From JAQVUB01 sp033809415 (GTDB lineage: Bacteria; Verrucomicrobiota; Lentisphaeria; Oligosphaerales; Oligosphaeraceae), in assembly GCA_033809415.1 (NCBI GenBank), contig JAPXLT010000217.1, positions 1-8,443 of the forward strand: a stretch of DNA of 8,443 bases, in the 5' to 3' direction. The notes under the pieces were generated by a model. It worked only from the letters and a program-made list of their open reading frames with translations. It ran no database searches and had not been told where the DNA came from. Position numbers and translations under genes: made by a program. Within the stretch, counting starts at the first letter, position 1; the number at the start of each line of letters is the position of its first letter. Positions 1 to 6,480 of the stretch are shown piece after piece.

Positions 1-43
1 AAAGTAAAGCCGACCTTGGCACATGGCGAGCCGTCCGATCTGT

Positions 44-85
44 CGTCCGTGTAAAGTCCGTGTCCCGTCCGTGTAAAGTCCGTGT
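44..85. repeat. Two tandem copies of a 22-bp repeat
   Basis: Two identical 20-bp copies of CGTCCGTGTAAAGTCCGTGT lie at 44-63 and 66-85, separated by CC, giving a 22-bp period. Each copy is itself built from two GTCCGTGT blocks joined by AAA, and looser GTCCG words occur just upstream (32-47). The array is noncoding and sits in the leader of the AraC-type gene. It resembles the short-word repeats in the other gaps of this window. No function can be read from it. Confidence 0.85.
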
Positions 86-112
86 GGGTTGCGGGCGATC
101 AGTCCGCGCCAA

Positions 113-134
113 GTCTTTTCGTGCCTTTCGTTGT
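113..134. repeat. Half-copy (right arm) of the CACGAAA palindromic element
   Basis: The 22 bases here are identical to 6516-6537, the right arm of the full palindrome between the stress protein gene and ispE. The core reads TTTTCGTGCCTTTCGTTG and is followed by an A-run, as in the other copy. There is no matching left arm beside it, so it cannot form the long hairpin. It is best read as a truncated copy of a dispersed element. Confidence 0.8.
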
Positions 135-150
135 TAAAAAATGGGTTGTG

Positions 151-170
151 CACTCCAGCCCACTCCCGGG
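151..170. promoter_or_regulatory. Possible operator: direct repeat just upstream of the -35 box
   Basis: CACTCC occurs at 151-156 and again at 161-166, exactly 10 bp (one helical turn) apart, just upstream of the -35 hexamer. GTGCAA also occurs on both sides of the promoter (170-175 and 217-222). AraC-family proteins usually bind direct repeats on one helix face, so self-regulation is conceivable. The match is short and could be chance. Confidence 0.2.
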
Positions 171-176
171 TGCAAC

Positions 177-204
177 TTGACTTTTCAGCAAAATGCGATA
201 TGAT
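177..204 (+). promoter_or_regulatory. Sigma70-type promoter for the AraC-family gene
   Basis: A -35 box TTGACT (177-182; 5 of 6 to consensus) is followed after 16 bp by a -10 box TATGAT (199-204; 5 of 6). Transcription would start near 211, leaving a leader of about 60 nt before the ATG at 272. The -10 box is followed by AT-rich DNA. It is the clearest promoter in the window, but was judged by eye only. Confidence 0.6.
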
Positions 205-271
205 TTTTATTATAGAGTGCAAAGGGCTTTATCGTATACAGGACGATGCTTCCTAATTCCTGGGTGAACGC

Positions 272-1093
272 ATGTTTTTTACGGCAAAATACCGCTATAA
301 TGTTTCCTTTCCGCATGAAAAGCCGAAAGCTGTTTTGATTCATTCTCCGCTGCATGTGCGCTCCTGCGGACACTATCGCACGGCAAAGGGCTGGCGAGAT
401 GCTGCGGTTGCCAAGAATTTTCTGCAACTGTACTGGGGCGTGGCCGGCAGCGGTCTCTTCCGGGCAGAAGAAAAGGAATTCATTCTCAAACCCAACACGG
501 TATTCTTTTTCCTGCCGGGGGATGTGCATGATATCACCGCACTCGAGGATGGTTTCGAATATCAGTGGATTGCCTTCGACGGCGACAACCTCGATAATAC
601 CATCGCGCAATTTCACATCAAGCACGAAGTACGATACGCAGGCAAAGCCCCGCTGGAAATCTTCGAGGACGCCCGCAACAATCTGTGCAACTTTTCCCAA
701 CGCGGAGAATATCTCGCCGCCGCCAACGGATTCACTCTGCTTTCCATGGCTTTTGCCGGCACCACCCTGCAAGGCTCGGTCTTCGAGCGGTTCCTCGGAT
801 ATGTACGAAAGAATTACTCGAACCCGAATCTGACGATGGAGGCAGTTGCCCATGCCTTGAAAATCAACCGGATCACTCTGCTGCGCGCTGTTCTTAAGGA
901 AAGCGGCATGTCCCCCAAAAAATACCTGGATATGTTGCGCATGCGGGAAGCACTCTCATTATTGCGTGAATCAAGCTTCAGCATCAAGGAGATAGCAGCC
1001 AGCATAGGCTTCTCGAACAGCAATTATTTCGCCAAGGTAATCCTTAAAAAAACCGGAAAACCGCCTTCCTTCCACAGGACAAACCGAGGCTGA
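272..1093 (+). CDS. AraC-family transcriptional regulator
   Basis: A 273-residue protein with the usual AraC-family layout. Residues ~20-120 form a cupin-like sensor region rich in beta-strand residues, including a PGDVHDI turn (82-88) typical of AraC ligand-binding domains. Residues ~170-270 carry the DNA-binding domain with two helix-turn-helix motifs: LTMEAVAHALKINRITLL (187-204) and SIKEIAASIGFSNSNYFAKV (237-256). The second ends in the family signature TGKPPSFHR (261-269; usually TGxSPxxxR). Such proteins control sugar use or stress genes in the cytoplasm; the ligand and targets cannot be told from sequence. The ATG at 272 has only a weak Shine-Dalgarno-like GGGTGA at 262-267, with short spacing. 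A near-consensus promoter lies upstream. The next gene, dprA, starts 144 bp downstream and is probably a separate unit. No typical partner such as a transporter or glycosidase gene is adjacent. Confidence 0.9.
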   Translation: MFFTAKYRYNVSFPHEKPKAVLIHSPLHVRSCGHYRTAKGWRDAAVAKNFLQLYWGVAGSGLFRAEEKEFILKPNTVFFFLPGDVHDITALEDGFEYQWIAFDGDNLDNTIAQFHIKHEVRYAGKAPLEIFEDARNNLCNFSQRGEYLAAANGFTLLSMAFAGTTLQGSVFERFLGYVRKNYSNPNLTMEAVAHALKINRITLLRAVLKESGMSPKKYLDMLRMREALSLLRESSFSIKEIAASIGFSNSNYFAKVILKKTGKPPSFHRTNRG

Positions 1094-1102
1094 TGCATAA
1101 TA

Positions 1103-1119
1103 GGATTCTTTAGGAATCC
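1103..1119 (+). terminator. Small hairpin after the AraC-family gene (weak terminator candidate)
   Basis: GGATTC (1103-1108) pairs with GAATCC (1114-1119) around a 5-nt loop, 9 bases past the stop codon. The stem is only 6 bp and no T-run follows, so intrinsic termination would be poor. The rest of the 144-bp gap up to dprA shows no convincing promoter: TTGACG at 1152 has no -10 box at proper spacing. Confidence 0.25.
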
Positions 1120-1237
1120 CGATGAAAGTGTATGCTTTCTTATGATAGTGATTGACGAGGGCGGGTAAGCGGAAAATTCCGGGCTATGGTAATGGCGGAC
1201 TTCATAAAAACGCAATTGCGAAAGGAACGCCTCCAGC

Positions 1238-2380
1238 ATGGATCGGAGATTGGCTTATGTTATCCTGAATTTGCTGCCCGGCATCGGCCCAGGCAAAATG
1301 CGGCAGCTGATCGAGGCCTTTGGCACGCCGGAAGCGATTTTTTCGGCTTCGGAGCCGGACTTGCTGCGGGTTCCGGGGATTGGCAGCCGTTTGGCGGAGG
1401 TGCTCCGTCACTGGGATCGGCATTGTGATGCGGAAGCTGAATTGCGTCTGGCACAAGCTGCGGGAGTGTATGTGGTCACCAGGGAGGATCAGGCTTATCC
1501 ACCTTTGCTGAAGGATATCCATGATCCTCCAATCTGCCTGTATGTGCGCGGAGACCTCGGCGCACTAGAGCGCTGCCGCCATAGCATTGCCATTGTCGGT
1601 TCACGACATACGACTGCTTATGGGATTCAGATGGCAACGGCCTTGGCTTCCGCTGCGGCATGTGCCGGCTTTACCGTCGTCTCCGGCCTGGCGCGAGGCA
1701 TTGATACCGCTGCACATAAAGCGGCAGTCAGCGCCGGCGGCTGCACGATTGCAGTTATCGGCAGCGGCCTCTGCCACCTGTATCCGCCGGAAAATCAGGG
1801 GCTGGCCGGCGAAATTGCCGCATCCGGCGGCGCAGTCATCTCGGAATTCCCCTTGAATCATCTCCCTGACAAGCGGAATTTTCCGATGCGCAACCGGATT
1901 ATTTCGGGTTTAAGCCGCGGGACTCTGGTTGTCGAGGCCGGGTTGCTTTCCGGCAGTCTGATCACTGCGGCGCAAGCCATCGACCAGAACCGCACGGTAT
2001 TTGCAGTGCCGGGACGTGCGGACACACCTTTTGCCAGAGGCTGTCACAATCTTCTGCGCGACGGCGCACGCCTGGTGGAAACCTTCCAGGATGTCCTCGA
2101 AGAATTCTCCCTGCTGCCGAATTTGCAGATCAAAGCAGTGGAAAAAACAGCACAGGAGCAGAGCCGAAAGCCGGTCGAGCTGTCACCGCTGGAATATGCT
2201 GTCTGGGAAAAATTAAGTGACCAGAAACTGCCCATCGATGAATTGCTCGCACAATGCGAAGAACCCCCATCGAAAATCCTTGGAACGCTGCTGATGCTGG
2301 AAATCAAACAAGTCATTCGGCAACTGCCAGGAAAACAAGTCGTCCGAATACCGGGAAAAAACGTCGTCCCGGAAACATGA
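1238..2380 (+). CDS. dprA: DNA processing protein DprA (Smf)
   Basis: DprA binds incoming single-stranded DNA in the cytoplasm and loads RecA during natural transformation; homologues are also widespread in bacteria not known to be competent. The 380 residues show all usual parts. An N-terminal helix-hairpin-helix (SAM-like) region has LPGIGPGK (13-20) and VPGIGS (45-50). The Rossmann-like core (~116-285) has AIVGSRHTTAYG (118-129), VVSGLARGIDTAAH (147-160), the family hallmark FPMRNRIISGLSRG (215-228) and SGSLITA (238-244). A C-terminal winged-helix-like region covers ~314-375. AAAGGAA at 1221-1227 serves as ribosome binding site for the ATG at 1238. The downstream neighbour is topA, a pairing seen in many bacteria, but here 307 bp of repeats intervene. 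The stop codon is followed after two bases by the heptamer array. No competence gene is adjacent, so a role in uptake is unproven here. Confidence 0.97.
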   Translation: MDRRLAYVILNLLPGIGPGKMRQLIEAFGTPEAIFSASEPDLLRVPGIGSRLAEVLRHWDRHCDAEAELRLAQAAGVYVVTREDQAYPPLLKDIHDPPICLYVRGDLGALERCRHSIAIVGSRHTTAYGIQMATALASAAACAGFTVVSGLARGIDTAAHKAAVSAGGCTIAVIGSGLCHLYPPENQGLAGEIAASGGAVISEFPLNHLPDKRNFPMRNRIISGLSRGTLVVEAGLLSGSLITAAQAIDQNRTVFAVPGRADTPFARGCHNLLRDGARLVETFQDVLEEFSLLPNLQIKAVEKTAQEQSRKPVELSPLEYAVWEKLSDQKLPIDELLAQCEEPPSKILGTLLMLEIKQVIRQLPGKQVVRIPGKNVVPET

Positions 2381-2382
2381 AA

Positions 2383-2487
2383 GGGTGCAGGGGACAGGGT
2401 GCAGGGGACAGGGTGCAGGGTGCAGGGGACAGGGTGCAGGGTGCAGGGGACAGGGGACAGGGGACAGGGTGCAGGGTGCAGGGGACA
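2383..2487. repeat. Fifteen perfect tandem heptamers of two types; G-quadruplex candidate
   Basis: The 105 bp divide exactly into 15 heptamers of only two kinds, A = GGGTGCA and B = GGGGACA, in the order A B A B A A B A A B B B A A B. A degenerate GGTGCA follows. The kinds differ at two adjacent positions that always change together; no mixed unit is seen. Every unit begins with three or four G, separated by 3-4 nt loops, so the plus strand (and a dprA read-through transcript) has many ways to fold into a G-quadruplex. The open reading frames across it in several frames are by-products of the low-complexity sequence. Confidence 0.95.
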
Positions 2488-2510
2488 GGTGCATGGGGAT
2501 GCCCTTCTAC

Positions 2511-2546
2511 TGTCCACGATGTCCACAATGTCCACTATGTCCACAC
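2511..2546. repeat. Four tandem 9-bp repeats (TGTCCACNN)
   Basis: TGTCCACGA, TGTCCACAA, TGTCCACTA and TGTCCACAC follow each other without gaps. Seven bases are constant and the last two vary. The array starts 24 bp after the heptamers and lies in the dprA-topA gap. Its reverse strand reads as repeated GTGGACA. It is noncoding and of unknown role. Confidence 0.9.
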
Positions 2547-2572
2547 CATTCAGCAATAAGGATCTTTTTTTA

Positions 2573-2605
2573 ACCACGAAAAAACACGAAAAAGCACGAA
2601 AATTT
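2573..2605. repeat. Half-copy (left arm) of the CACGAAA palindromic element
   Basis: The sequence matches the left arm at 6481-6512 except that AAA replaces GG after the first nine bases. It shares CACGAAAAAGCACGAAAA and the ending ATTT. The right arm is absent: the sequence turns to GCCGG where the other copy continues into CGTG. The remaining ~80 bp before topA show no clear promoter. A TATATT hexamer lies at 2640-2645 but lacks a suitable -35 box. Confidence 0.8.
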
Positions 2606-2687
2606 GCCGGAGTGGTTATTAGTTTTGGTTTTCAGGGGATATATTTTGCAGCAAGAAACTTGAGAGAGAAAATCTGGAGAATACAAA

Positions 2688-5480
2688 ATGAGTAAGAAAT
2701 TAGTCGTGGTCGAATCACCGGCCAAGGCAAGAACCATAAGTCGTTTTCTTGGACCGTCTGTCGATGTGCTGGCCTCGATGGGGCATGTGCGGGACCTTCC
2801 TCTGCGTGAGCTGGGGGTGGACACAAACAATGATTTCCGCCCGAAATATGAATTGACCCTGAATGGGAAAAAGGTCATTAAATCCCTGCGCACCGCCGCC
2901 GCACAAGCTGATGCAGTGTATCTGGCAACCGACCCTGACCGGGAGGGAGAGGCAATCGCCTGGCACCTCCAAGAACTCCTGCAAAATGCGGCACAAGGGG
3001 ATTTCCATCGCATCACCTTCCATGAAATCACCCAGAACGCCATCCGGAATTCGTTCAATCAACCCGGTGAAATTGCGGAGGACTTAGTCAATGCCCAGCA
3101 GGCCCGAAGGGTTCTTGACCGCCTGGTTGGATATCAGGTCAGCCCGATGCTCTGGCGCCATATTGGAAAAGGCACCAGTGCCGGGCGCGTCCAATCCGTC
3201 GCTTTGCGCCTGATTGTCGAGCGGGAACGGGAAATACAGGCATTCAAACCGGAAGAATACTGGAACCTGGATGCGCTGTTCCTGACCCCGGAACCGAAAA
3301 CCCGCCTGAAAACCAGGCTGTCGCGTCTGAATGAGGAAAAAGCGGTGGTATCCGATGGCGCGACTGCTGAGCTTCTCGAACATGCTTTGCAGAGTCCTGG
3401 GGTTGTTCACAAAGTCGCCAAGGTCGCCTCGACCCCGCGCAACCAATATGCTCCGCCGCCTTTTATCACTAGTACGCTGCAACAGGCCGCAGGCAGTCAT
3501 CTGAAATTCGGCACCACCCAGACAATGCGTGTAGCCCAGGAACTCTATGAAGGCATCGAGATCGGCAAGGGGGCGGCGTCCGGTTTGATTACCTACATGC
3601 GTACGGATTCAGTCAGCGTCGCCAAGGTCGCCCAGGAGGAAGCCGCAAAATTCATCCGCCAGACCTTTGGAGAAGATTATCTTCCTGCAAAGCCGAACGT
3701 GTACCGCTCCCGCAAAAGTGCGCAGGAGGCCCACGAAGCAATCCGTCCGACCGATGTCAACCGCACGCCGGACAGCCTGGCACCCTATCTGAGCGGACCT
3801 CAGCTGAGGCTCTACCGCCTGATCTGGAACCGTTTTGTAGCCAGTCAGATGGCACCAGCCAAGCAGTTGGATCATGTCATCGAAATTGAAAGTTCCGGCG
3901 GAGGGCTTGCGACGTTGCAGCTGCCCGCCATCGAGGATAAGAAGGCTCTCCAACCCGGTGTAGTATGCACCTTCCGGGCAGCGGCCCGCGAGACGAAGTT
4001 TCAGGGCTATCTGGCAGTTTACAGCATGAAGGACCTTGGCGATGAGGATGAGATGGATAATCTGGGTGGAGTATTGCCGCCGCTCAAGCCAGGCTCGCTC
4101 TGTGAACTCATCGAGCTGTTGAAAGAACAGTGTTTTACCAACCCACCAAGCCGTTACAGCGAGGCAGCACTGGTAAAAGCGCTCGAGCAGAATGGCGTTG
4201 GACGCCCCAGCACCTTTGCCGCCACCGTCAATACCATACTCGAACGCAAATACGTCAGCAAAGAAAAAAGCAGCCTGGTTCCGACAAAGCTTGGCTTTGA
4301 CGTGAATGACTTTCTGGTTCAGCAGATGCCGGATTTGTTCAGCGTGGGCTTCACCGCTGAGATGGAGGATCGGCTCGATAAGATTGAAGAGGGCGACCTG
4401 GACTGGGTCAGCATGCTGAAGGAGTTCTATCAGCAGTTGCTGAGCTGGATGGGAGATAGTGCAATTCAACCCGGCACACCACCGCCAGGCAAAGAGCTGG
4501 AACCTCTGCTGAACCGCCTTTTCCCGGAAGACTTCGTTTTTGCGGAGCCGGTGAAAAAAGGTCGCTTTGTCTATGATGATAAAAAGTTCATTACCAGCAT
4601 CCGTAAACAACTCGCCGAAAAAAAGGTGCTGACTGAACGGCAATGGAAAGCGCTGCTCAATACCTTCGCTAAATATGCCGCCGAAAACCCGGATTTTCAG
4701 GCCATGATCACCGAAGCAGGATTCGGAGAACAGGTGCAGAATGCGATTGTCGCAAGCGAAAACAAACCGGAAAAAAAGACCCAGGAACTGCCCCCGGAAA
4801 TGCTGAAGCTGCTCGAGGAAATGGAAAAAATCGAATGGGAAAAGCCGGTTAAGCGCGGCAAGCGTGTCTATGACGACGAAAAATTCTTCCGTTCTTTGCA
4901 ACGCCAGGCGCAAAGCGACGGAAGCCTGACGGAGGCACAGATTGCGGTCTTGAGCAAACTTGCAGCGAAATATGCCGGCAAAATTGCCGGGTATGCGGAA
5001 TTAGCCGCATCCTTAGGCTGGCAACAGGAAAGCGATACAGCAGAGCCAAGTGAAGACGGGACTCCGGTTGCAGCTGCACCGCCACCACCTGAAGAAGTGA
5101 AAAAGATCAAGATGCTGCTGGGGATGGCCTCTCAGATTAAGAATTGGCGGGAACCTACTAGCAAAGGCAAACGCGTCTATGATGACCGTGAATTTGTCAG
5201 CTCCATCGAAAAGCAATTTAAGCAGAAAGGGAATTTAAGCGAACGCCAAGTAGCCGCACTGGTCAAACTACTCAGTAAATATTCTGAGCAAATCCCAGAC
5301 TTCAAGGAAAAGGGCGGCTCGCTTGGCGGCATCACCCTGCAACCGCAGCTACTCGAGGAAAAATGCCCGAACTGCGGAGCGCCCCTGGTGCAACGCATGG
5401 GACGCGGACGCCCCTTCATAGGATGCTCCGCATTCCCAAAATGCCGCTATATCGCACCAAAGAAAAAAAACGAAGAATAA
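2688..5480 (+). CDS. topA: DNA topoisomerase I with a triplicated C-terminal module
   Basis: Type IA topoisomerase that relaxes negative supercoils by cutting one DNA strand through a 5'-phosphotyrosine link. Toprim domain: the glutamate of VVESPAKA (E9) and the acidic triad in TDPDREGE (D82, D84, E86). The core continues with SAGRVQSVALR (164-174) and the active site GLITYMRTDS, giving Y303 as catalytic tyrosine and R305 as its usual partner. The core ends near residue 590. Residues ~604-879 then hold three copies of a module I do not recognise (separate entry). One zinc finger follows, with C893, C896, C913 and C919. E. coli TopA has three zinc fingers plus two zinc-less ribbons there. At 930 residues it is somewhat longer than average. 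The start is supported by GGAG at 2676-2679, 8 nt before the ATG. dprA lies upstream; ispE converges downstream. Confidence 0.97.
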   Translation: MSKKLVVVESPAKARTISRFLGPSVDVLASMGHVRDLPLRELGVDTNNDFRPKYELTLNGKKVIKSLRTAAAQADAVYLATDPDREGEAIAWHLQELLQNAAQGDFHRITFHEITQNAIRNSFNQPGEIAEDLVNAQQARRVLDRLVGYQVSPMLWRHIGKGTSAGRVQSVALRLIVEREREIQAFKPEEYWNLDALFLTPEPKTRLKTRLSRLNEEKAVVSDGATAELLEHALQSPGVVHKVAKVASTPRNQYAPPPFITSTLQQAAGSHLKFGTTQTMRVAQELYEGIEIGKGAASGLITYMRTDSVSVAKVAQEEAAKFIRQTFGEDYLPAKPNVYRSRKSAQEAHEAIRPTDVNRTPDSLAPYLSGPQLRLYRLIWNRFVASQMAPAKQLDHVIEIESSGGGLATLQLPAIEDKKALQPGVVCTFRAAARETKFQGYLAVYSMKDLGDEDEMDNLGGVLPPLKPGSLCELIELLKEQCFTNPPSRYSEAALVKALEQNGVGRPSTFAATVNTILERKYVSKEKSSLVPTKLGFDVNDFLVQQMPDLFSVGFTAEMEDRLDKIEEGDLDWVSMLKEFYQQLLSWMGDSAIQPGTPPPGKELEPLLNRLFPEDFVFAEPVKKGRFVYDDKKFITSIRKQLAEKKVLTERQWKALLNTFAKYAAENPDFQAMITEAGFGEQVQNAIVASENKPEKKTQELPPEMLKLLEEMEKIEWEKPVKRGKRVYDDEKFFRSLQRQAQSDGSLTEAQIAVLSKLAAKYAGKIAGYAELAASLGWQQESDTAEPSEDGTPVAAAPPPPEEVKKIKMLLGMASQIKNWREPTSKGKRVYDDREFVSSIEKQFKQKGNLSERQVAALVKLLSKYSEQIPDFKEKGGSLGGITLQPQLLEEKCPNCGAPLVQRMGRGRPFIGCSAFPKCRYIAPKKKNEE
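4497..5324 (+). other. Three tandem copies of an unrecognised module inside TopA
   Basis: Within topA, residues ~604-679, 703-778 and 802-879 align with one another. The shared pattern is: Pro, eight residues, YDD (Y629, Y728, Y831), a Phe three residues after YDD, S-x3-Q, then L-(T/S)-E-x-Q, a leucine-rich stretch, and KY. Copies read GRFVYDDKKF, GKRVYDDEKF and GKRVYDDREF at the anchor. The repeat period is 99-103 residues. Linkers are charged or rich in Pro/Ala (e.g. PVAAAPPPPEE, 793-803). The modules look helical and carry many Lys/Arg, which would suit DNA contact, but that is inference. They are not the SWIB domain fused to chlamydial TopA, as far as I can judge. Confidence 0.85.
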
Positions 5481-5482
5481 AC

Positions 5483-5507
5483 CGCCAAGACGCCAAGAAC
5501 GCCAAAT
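5483..5507. repeat. Three near-tandem CGCCAAGA units after topA
   Basis: CGCCAAGA, CGCCAAGAA and CGCCAAAT follow in a row with an 8-9 bp period, starting two bases past the topA stop codon. The preceding AAACCG echoes the AAACCACG start of the palindromic element at 6481, so this may be a relative of that family. Noncoding. Confidence 0.7.
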
Positions 5508-5528
5508 AATCGGAAAAAGCAACAAACC

Positions 5529-5552
5529 AGCCTGCAAATCCGCTTGCAGGCT
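5529..5552. terminator. Hairpin terminator between convergent topA and ispE
   Basis: AGCCTGCAA (5529-5537) pairs perfectly with TTGCAGGCT (5544-5552) around the 6-nt loop ATCCGC: a 9-bp stem in the middle of a 143-bp gap between two genes that point at each other. On the ispE side the hairpin is followed by a T-rich stretch (GGTTTGTTGCTTTTT read on the minus strand). On the topA side only TTA follows. It could stop both transcripts but looks better suited to the minus strand. Confidence 0.6.
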
Positions 5553-5583
5553 TATCCGTCGAAGCAGCAACCCTATAAAAAAG

Positions 5584-5610
5584 TTTCCGAGTTTTCCGTG
5601 CTTTCCGTGG
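5584..5610. repeat. Three tandem 9-bp repeats (TTTCCGNGN)
   Basis: TTTCCGAGT, TTTCCGTGC and TTTCCGTGG follow without gaps just downstream of the ispE stop codon. Read on the minus strand it begins CCACGGAAAGCACGGAAA, a G-for-A relative of the CCACGAAAGGCACGAAA words elsewhere in the window. Noncoding; function unknown. Confidence 0.75.
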
Positions 5611-5623
5611 ACAAAAAATAGGT

Positions 5624-6469
5624 TCAGGCGGTGACGCGGAAGGTGCTGGCGAATTCGCCGAATTCGTCGTCAATATATTGTTGCAATGCTTCGCTGCCGC
5701 CTGGGTTGCAGATCGCGTATAAAGTCGGCCCGCTGCCGGAGATATGTGCGCAGAGCGCCCCGTTCTCGAGAAGCGACGTGCGTATCAGCTGAAGGATGGG
5801 GAATTTCCGGAAGACGGCGAATTCGAGGTCATTCCAGGCGATTTCCGCAATTTCTTTGCAACTGCCTTTTTGCAGGGTATCGATCACTCTGCTGAATTCC
5901 GGTGGTTGCCTGCCTTGCGGGCGTTCAGCGTGCTGATATGACCACCGCACCGGCACCGGGAAGCCTGGATTGATCAGCAGCAATTCCAGCGGTTCCTGGA
6001 TCGTCAGCCGAGTAAGGCGTTCCCCTTTGCCTTCACCCAGTGCTGGCCGGGGATCGAGAAAAAACGGGACATCCGCCCCTAATGCGGCAGCCAAATCAAA
6101 AAGTTCGCGTTTGCGGTCGGAAAGTTTCTCGAGTTCGAGCAATTCGAGCAGGACTGCGGCGGCGTCCGAACTGCCGCCACCTAGACCCGCCGCAATCGGT
6201 ATGCGCTTTTCCAAAAAAATCCGGTGCTGTGGCACAATATCAAAATGCTGACAGAAAGCCATAGCCGCCCGCCAGCAAAGATTATCCTCTCCAGCAGGCA
6301 AAGGCAAACCACTGCAATGCAGCTCGAGGCCAGGCACCGGCTTGCGCAGAACAGTTACCGTATCAGATAATCCCGAAACCGGCAGAAATACGGTACGAAT
6401 ATCATGATAGCCATCGGAACGCTTGCCAAGAATTTCCAGAAACAAATTGATTTTTGCCGGAGTTTCCAT
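5624..6469 (-). CDS. ispE: 4-diphosphocytidyl-2-C-methyl-D-erythritol kinase (IspE)
   Basis: Cytoplasmic GHMP kinase of the non-mevalonate (MEP) pathway. It phosphorylates the 2-hydroxyl of CDP-methylerythritol with ATP on the way to isoprenoid precursors. The 281 residues match the family's usual size. PAKINLFL (4-11) holds the catalytic lysine K6, SDGYHDI (18-24) the substrate region, PIAAGLGGGSSDAA (91-104) the ATP-binding loop, GADVPFFL (131-138) the catalytic aspartate D133, and HISGSGPTLYA (242-252) the C-terminal glycine motif. The ATG sits right before the conserved PAKINL, so the start is well fixed, but no clear Shine-Dalgarno sequence precedes it. The 78-bp upstream gap is nearly filled by the long palindrome. 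It is the last gene of a same-strand run after ATPase and stress protein genes; I know of no functional link to them. It implies this organism makes isoprenoids by the MEP route. Confidence 0.96.
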   Translation of the reverse strand: METPAKINLFLEILGKRSDGYHDIRTVFLPVSGLSDTVTVLRKPVPGLELHCSGLPLPAGEDNLCWRAAMAFCQHFDIVPQHRIFLEKRIPIAAGLGGGSSDAAAVLLELLELEKLSDRKRELFDLAAALGADVPFFLDPRPALGEGKGERLTRLTIQEPLELLLINPGFPVPVRWSYQHAERPQGRQPPEFSRVIDTLQKGSCKEIAEIAWNDLEFAVFRKFPILQLIRTSLLENGALCAHISGSGPTLYAICNPGGSEALQQYIDDEFGEFASTFRVTA

Positions 6470-6480
6470 GAGAGTTTTAA

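Noticed and set aside
185..853. 222-codon open frame on the minus strand over the AraC-type gene
   Set aside because: Antisense to a clear AraC-family gene, with no recognisable domain and an end inside the promoter region; a shadow frame.
1152..1190. dprA promoter from TTGACG (1152) and TATGGT (1185)
   Set aside because: The spacer is 27 bp, far too long for a sigma70 promoter.
2383..2546. CRISPR array
   Set aside because: Units are contiguous 7-mers and 9-mers with no unique spacers, and no cas genes are present.
2044..2577. Several repetitive open frames on both strands across the heptamer array (e.g. CPLHPAPCPL-type or GCRGQGAG-type peptides)
   Set aside because: A 7-bp unit with no stop codon stays open in many frames. 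The peptides are pure low complexity and the frames run into dprA out of phase.
2604..2645. Sigma70 promoter for topA
   Set aside because: TATATT at 2640 is a fair -10 box, but no -35 match stands 15-19 bp upstream; TTGCCG at 2604 is about 30 bp away.
3609..4913. 434-codon open frame on the minus strand inside topA
   Set aside because: It lies wholly antisense to the well-supported topA, its protein has no recognisable motif, and its length follows from the codon use of topA on the other strand.
5480..5623. Small gene or noncoding RNA between topA and ispE
   Set aside because: No open frame with a ribosome site is seen, and the sequence is accounted for by two short repeats and a terminator-like hairpin.
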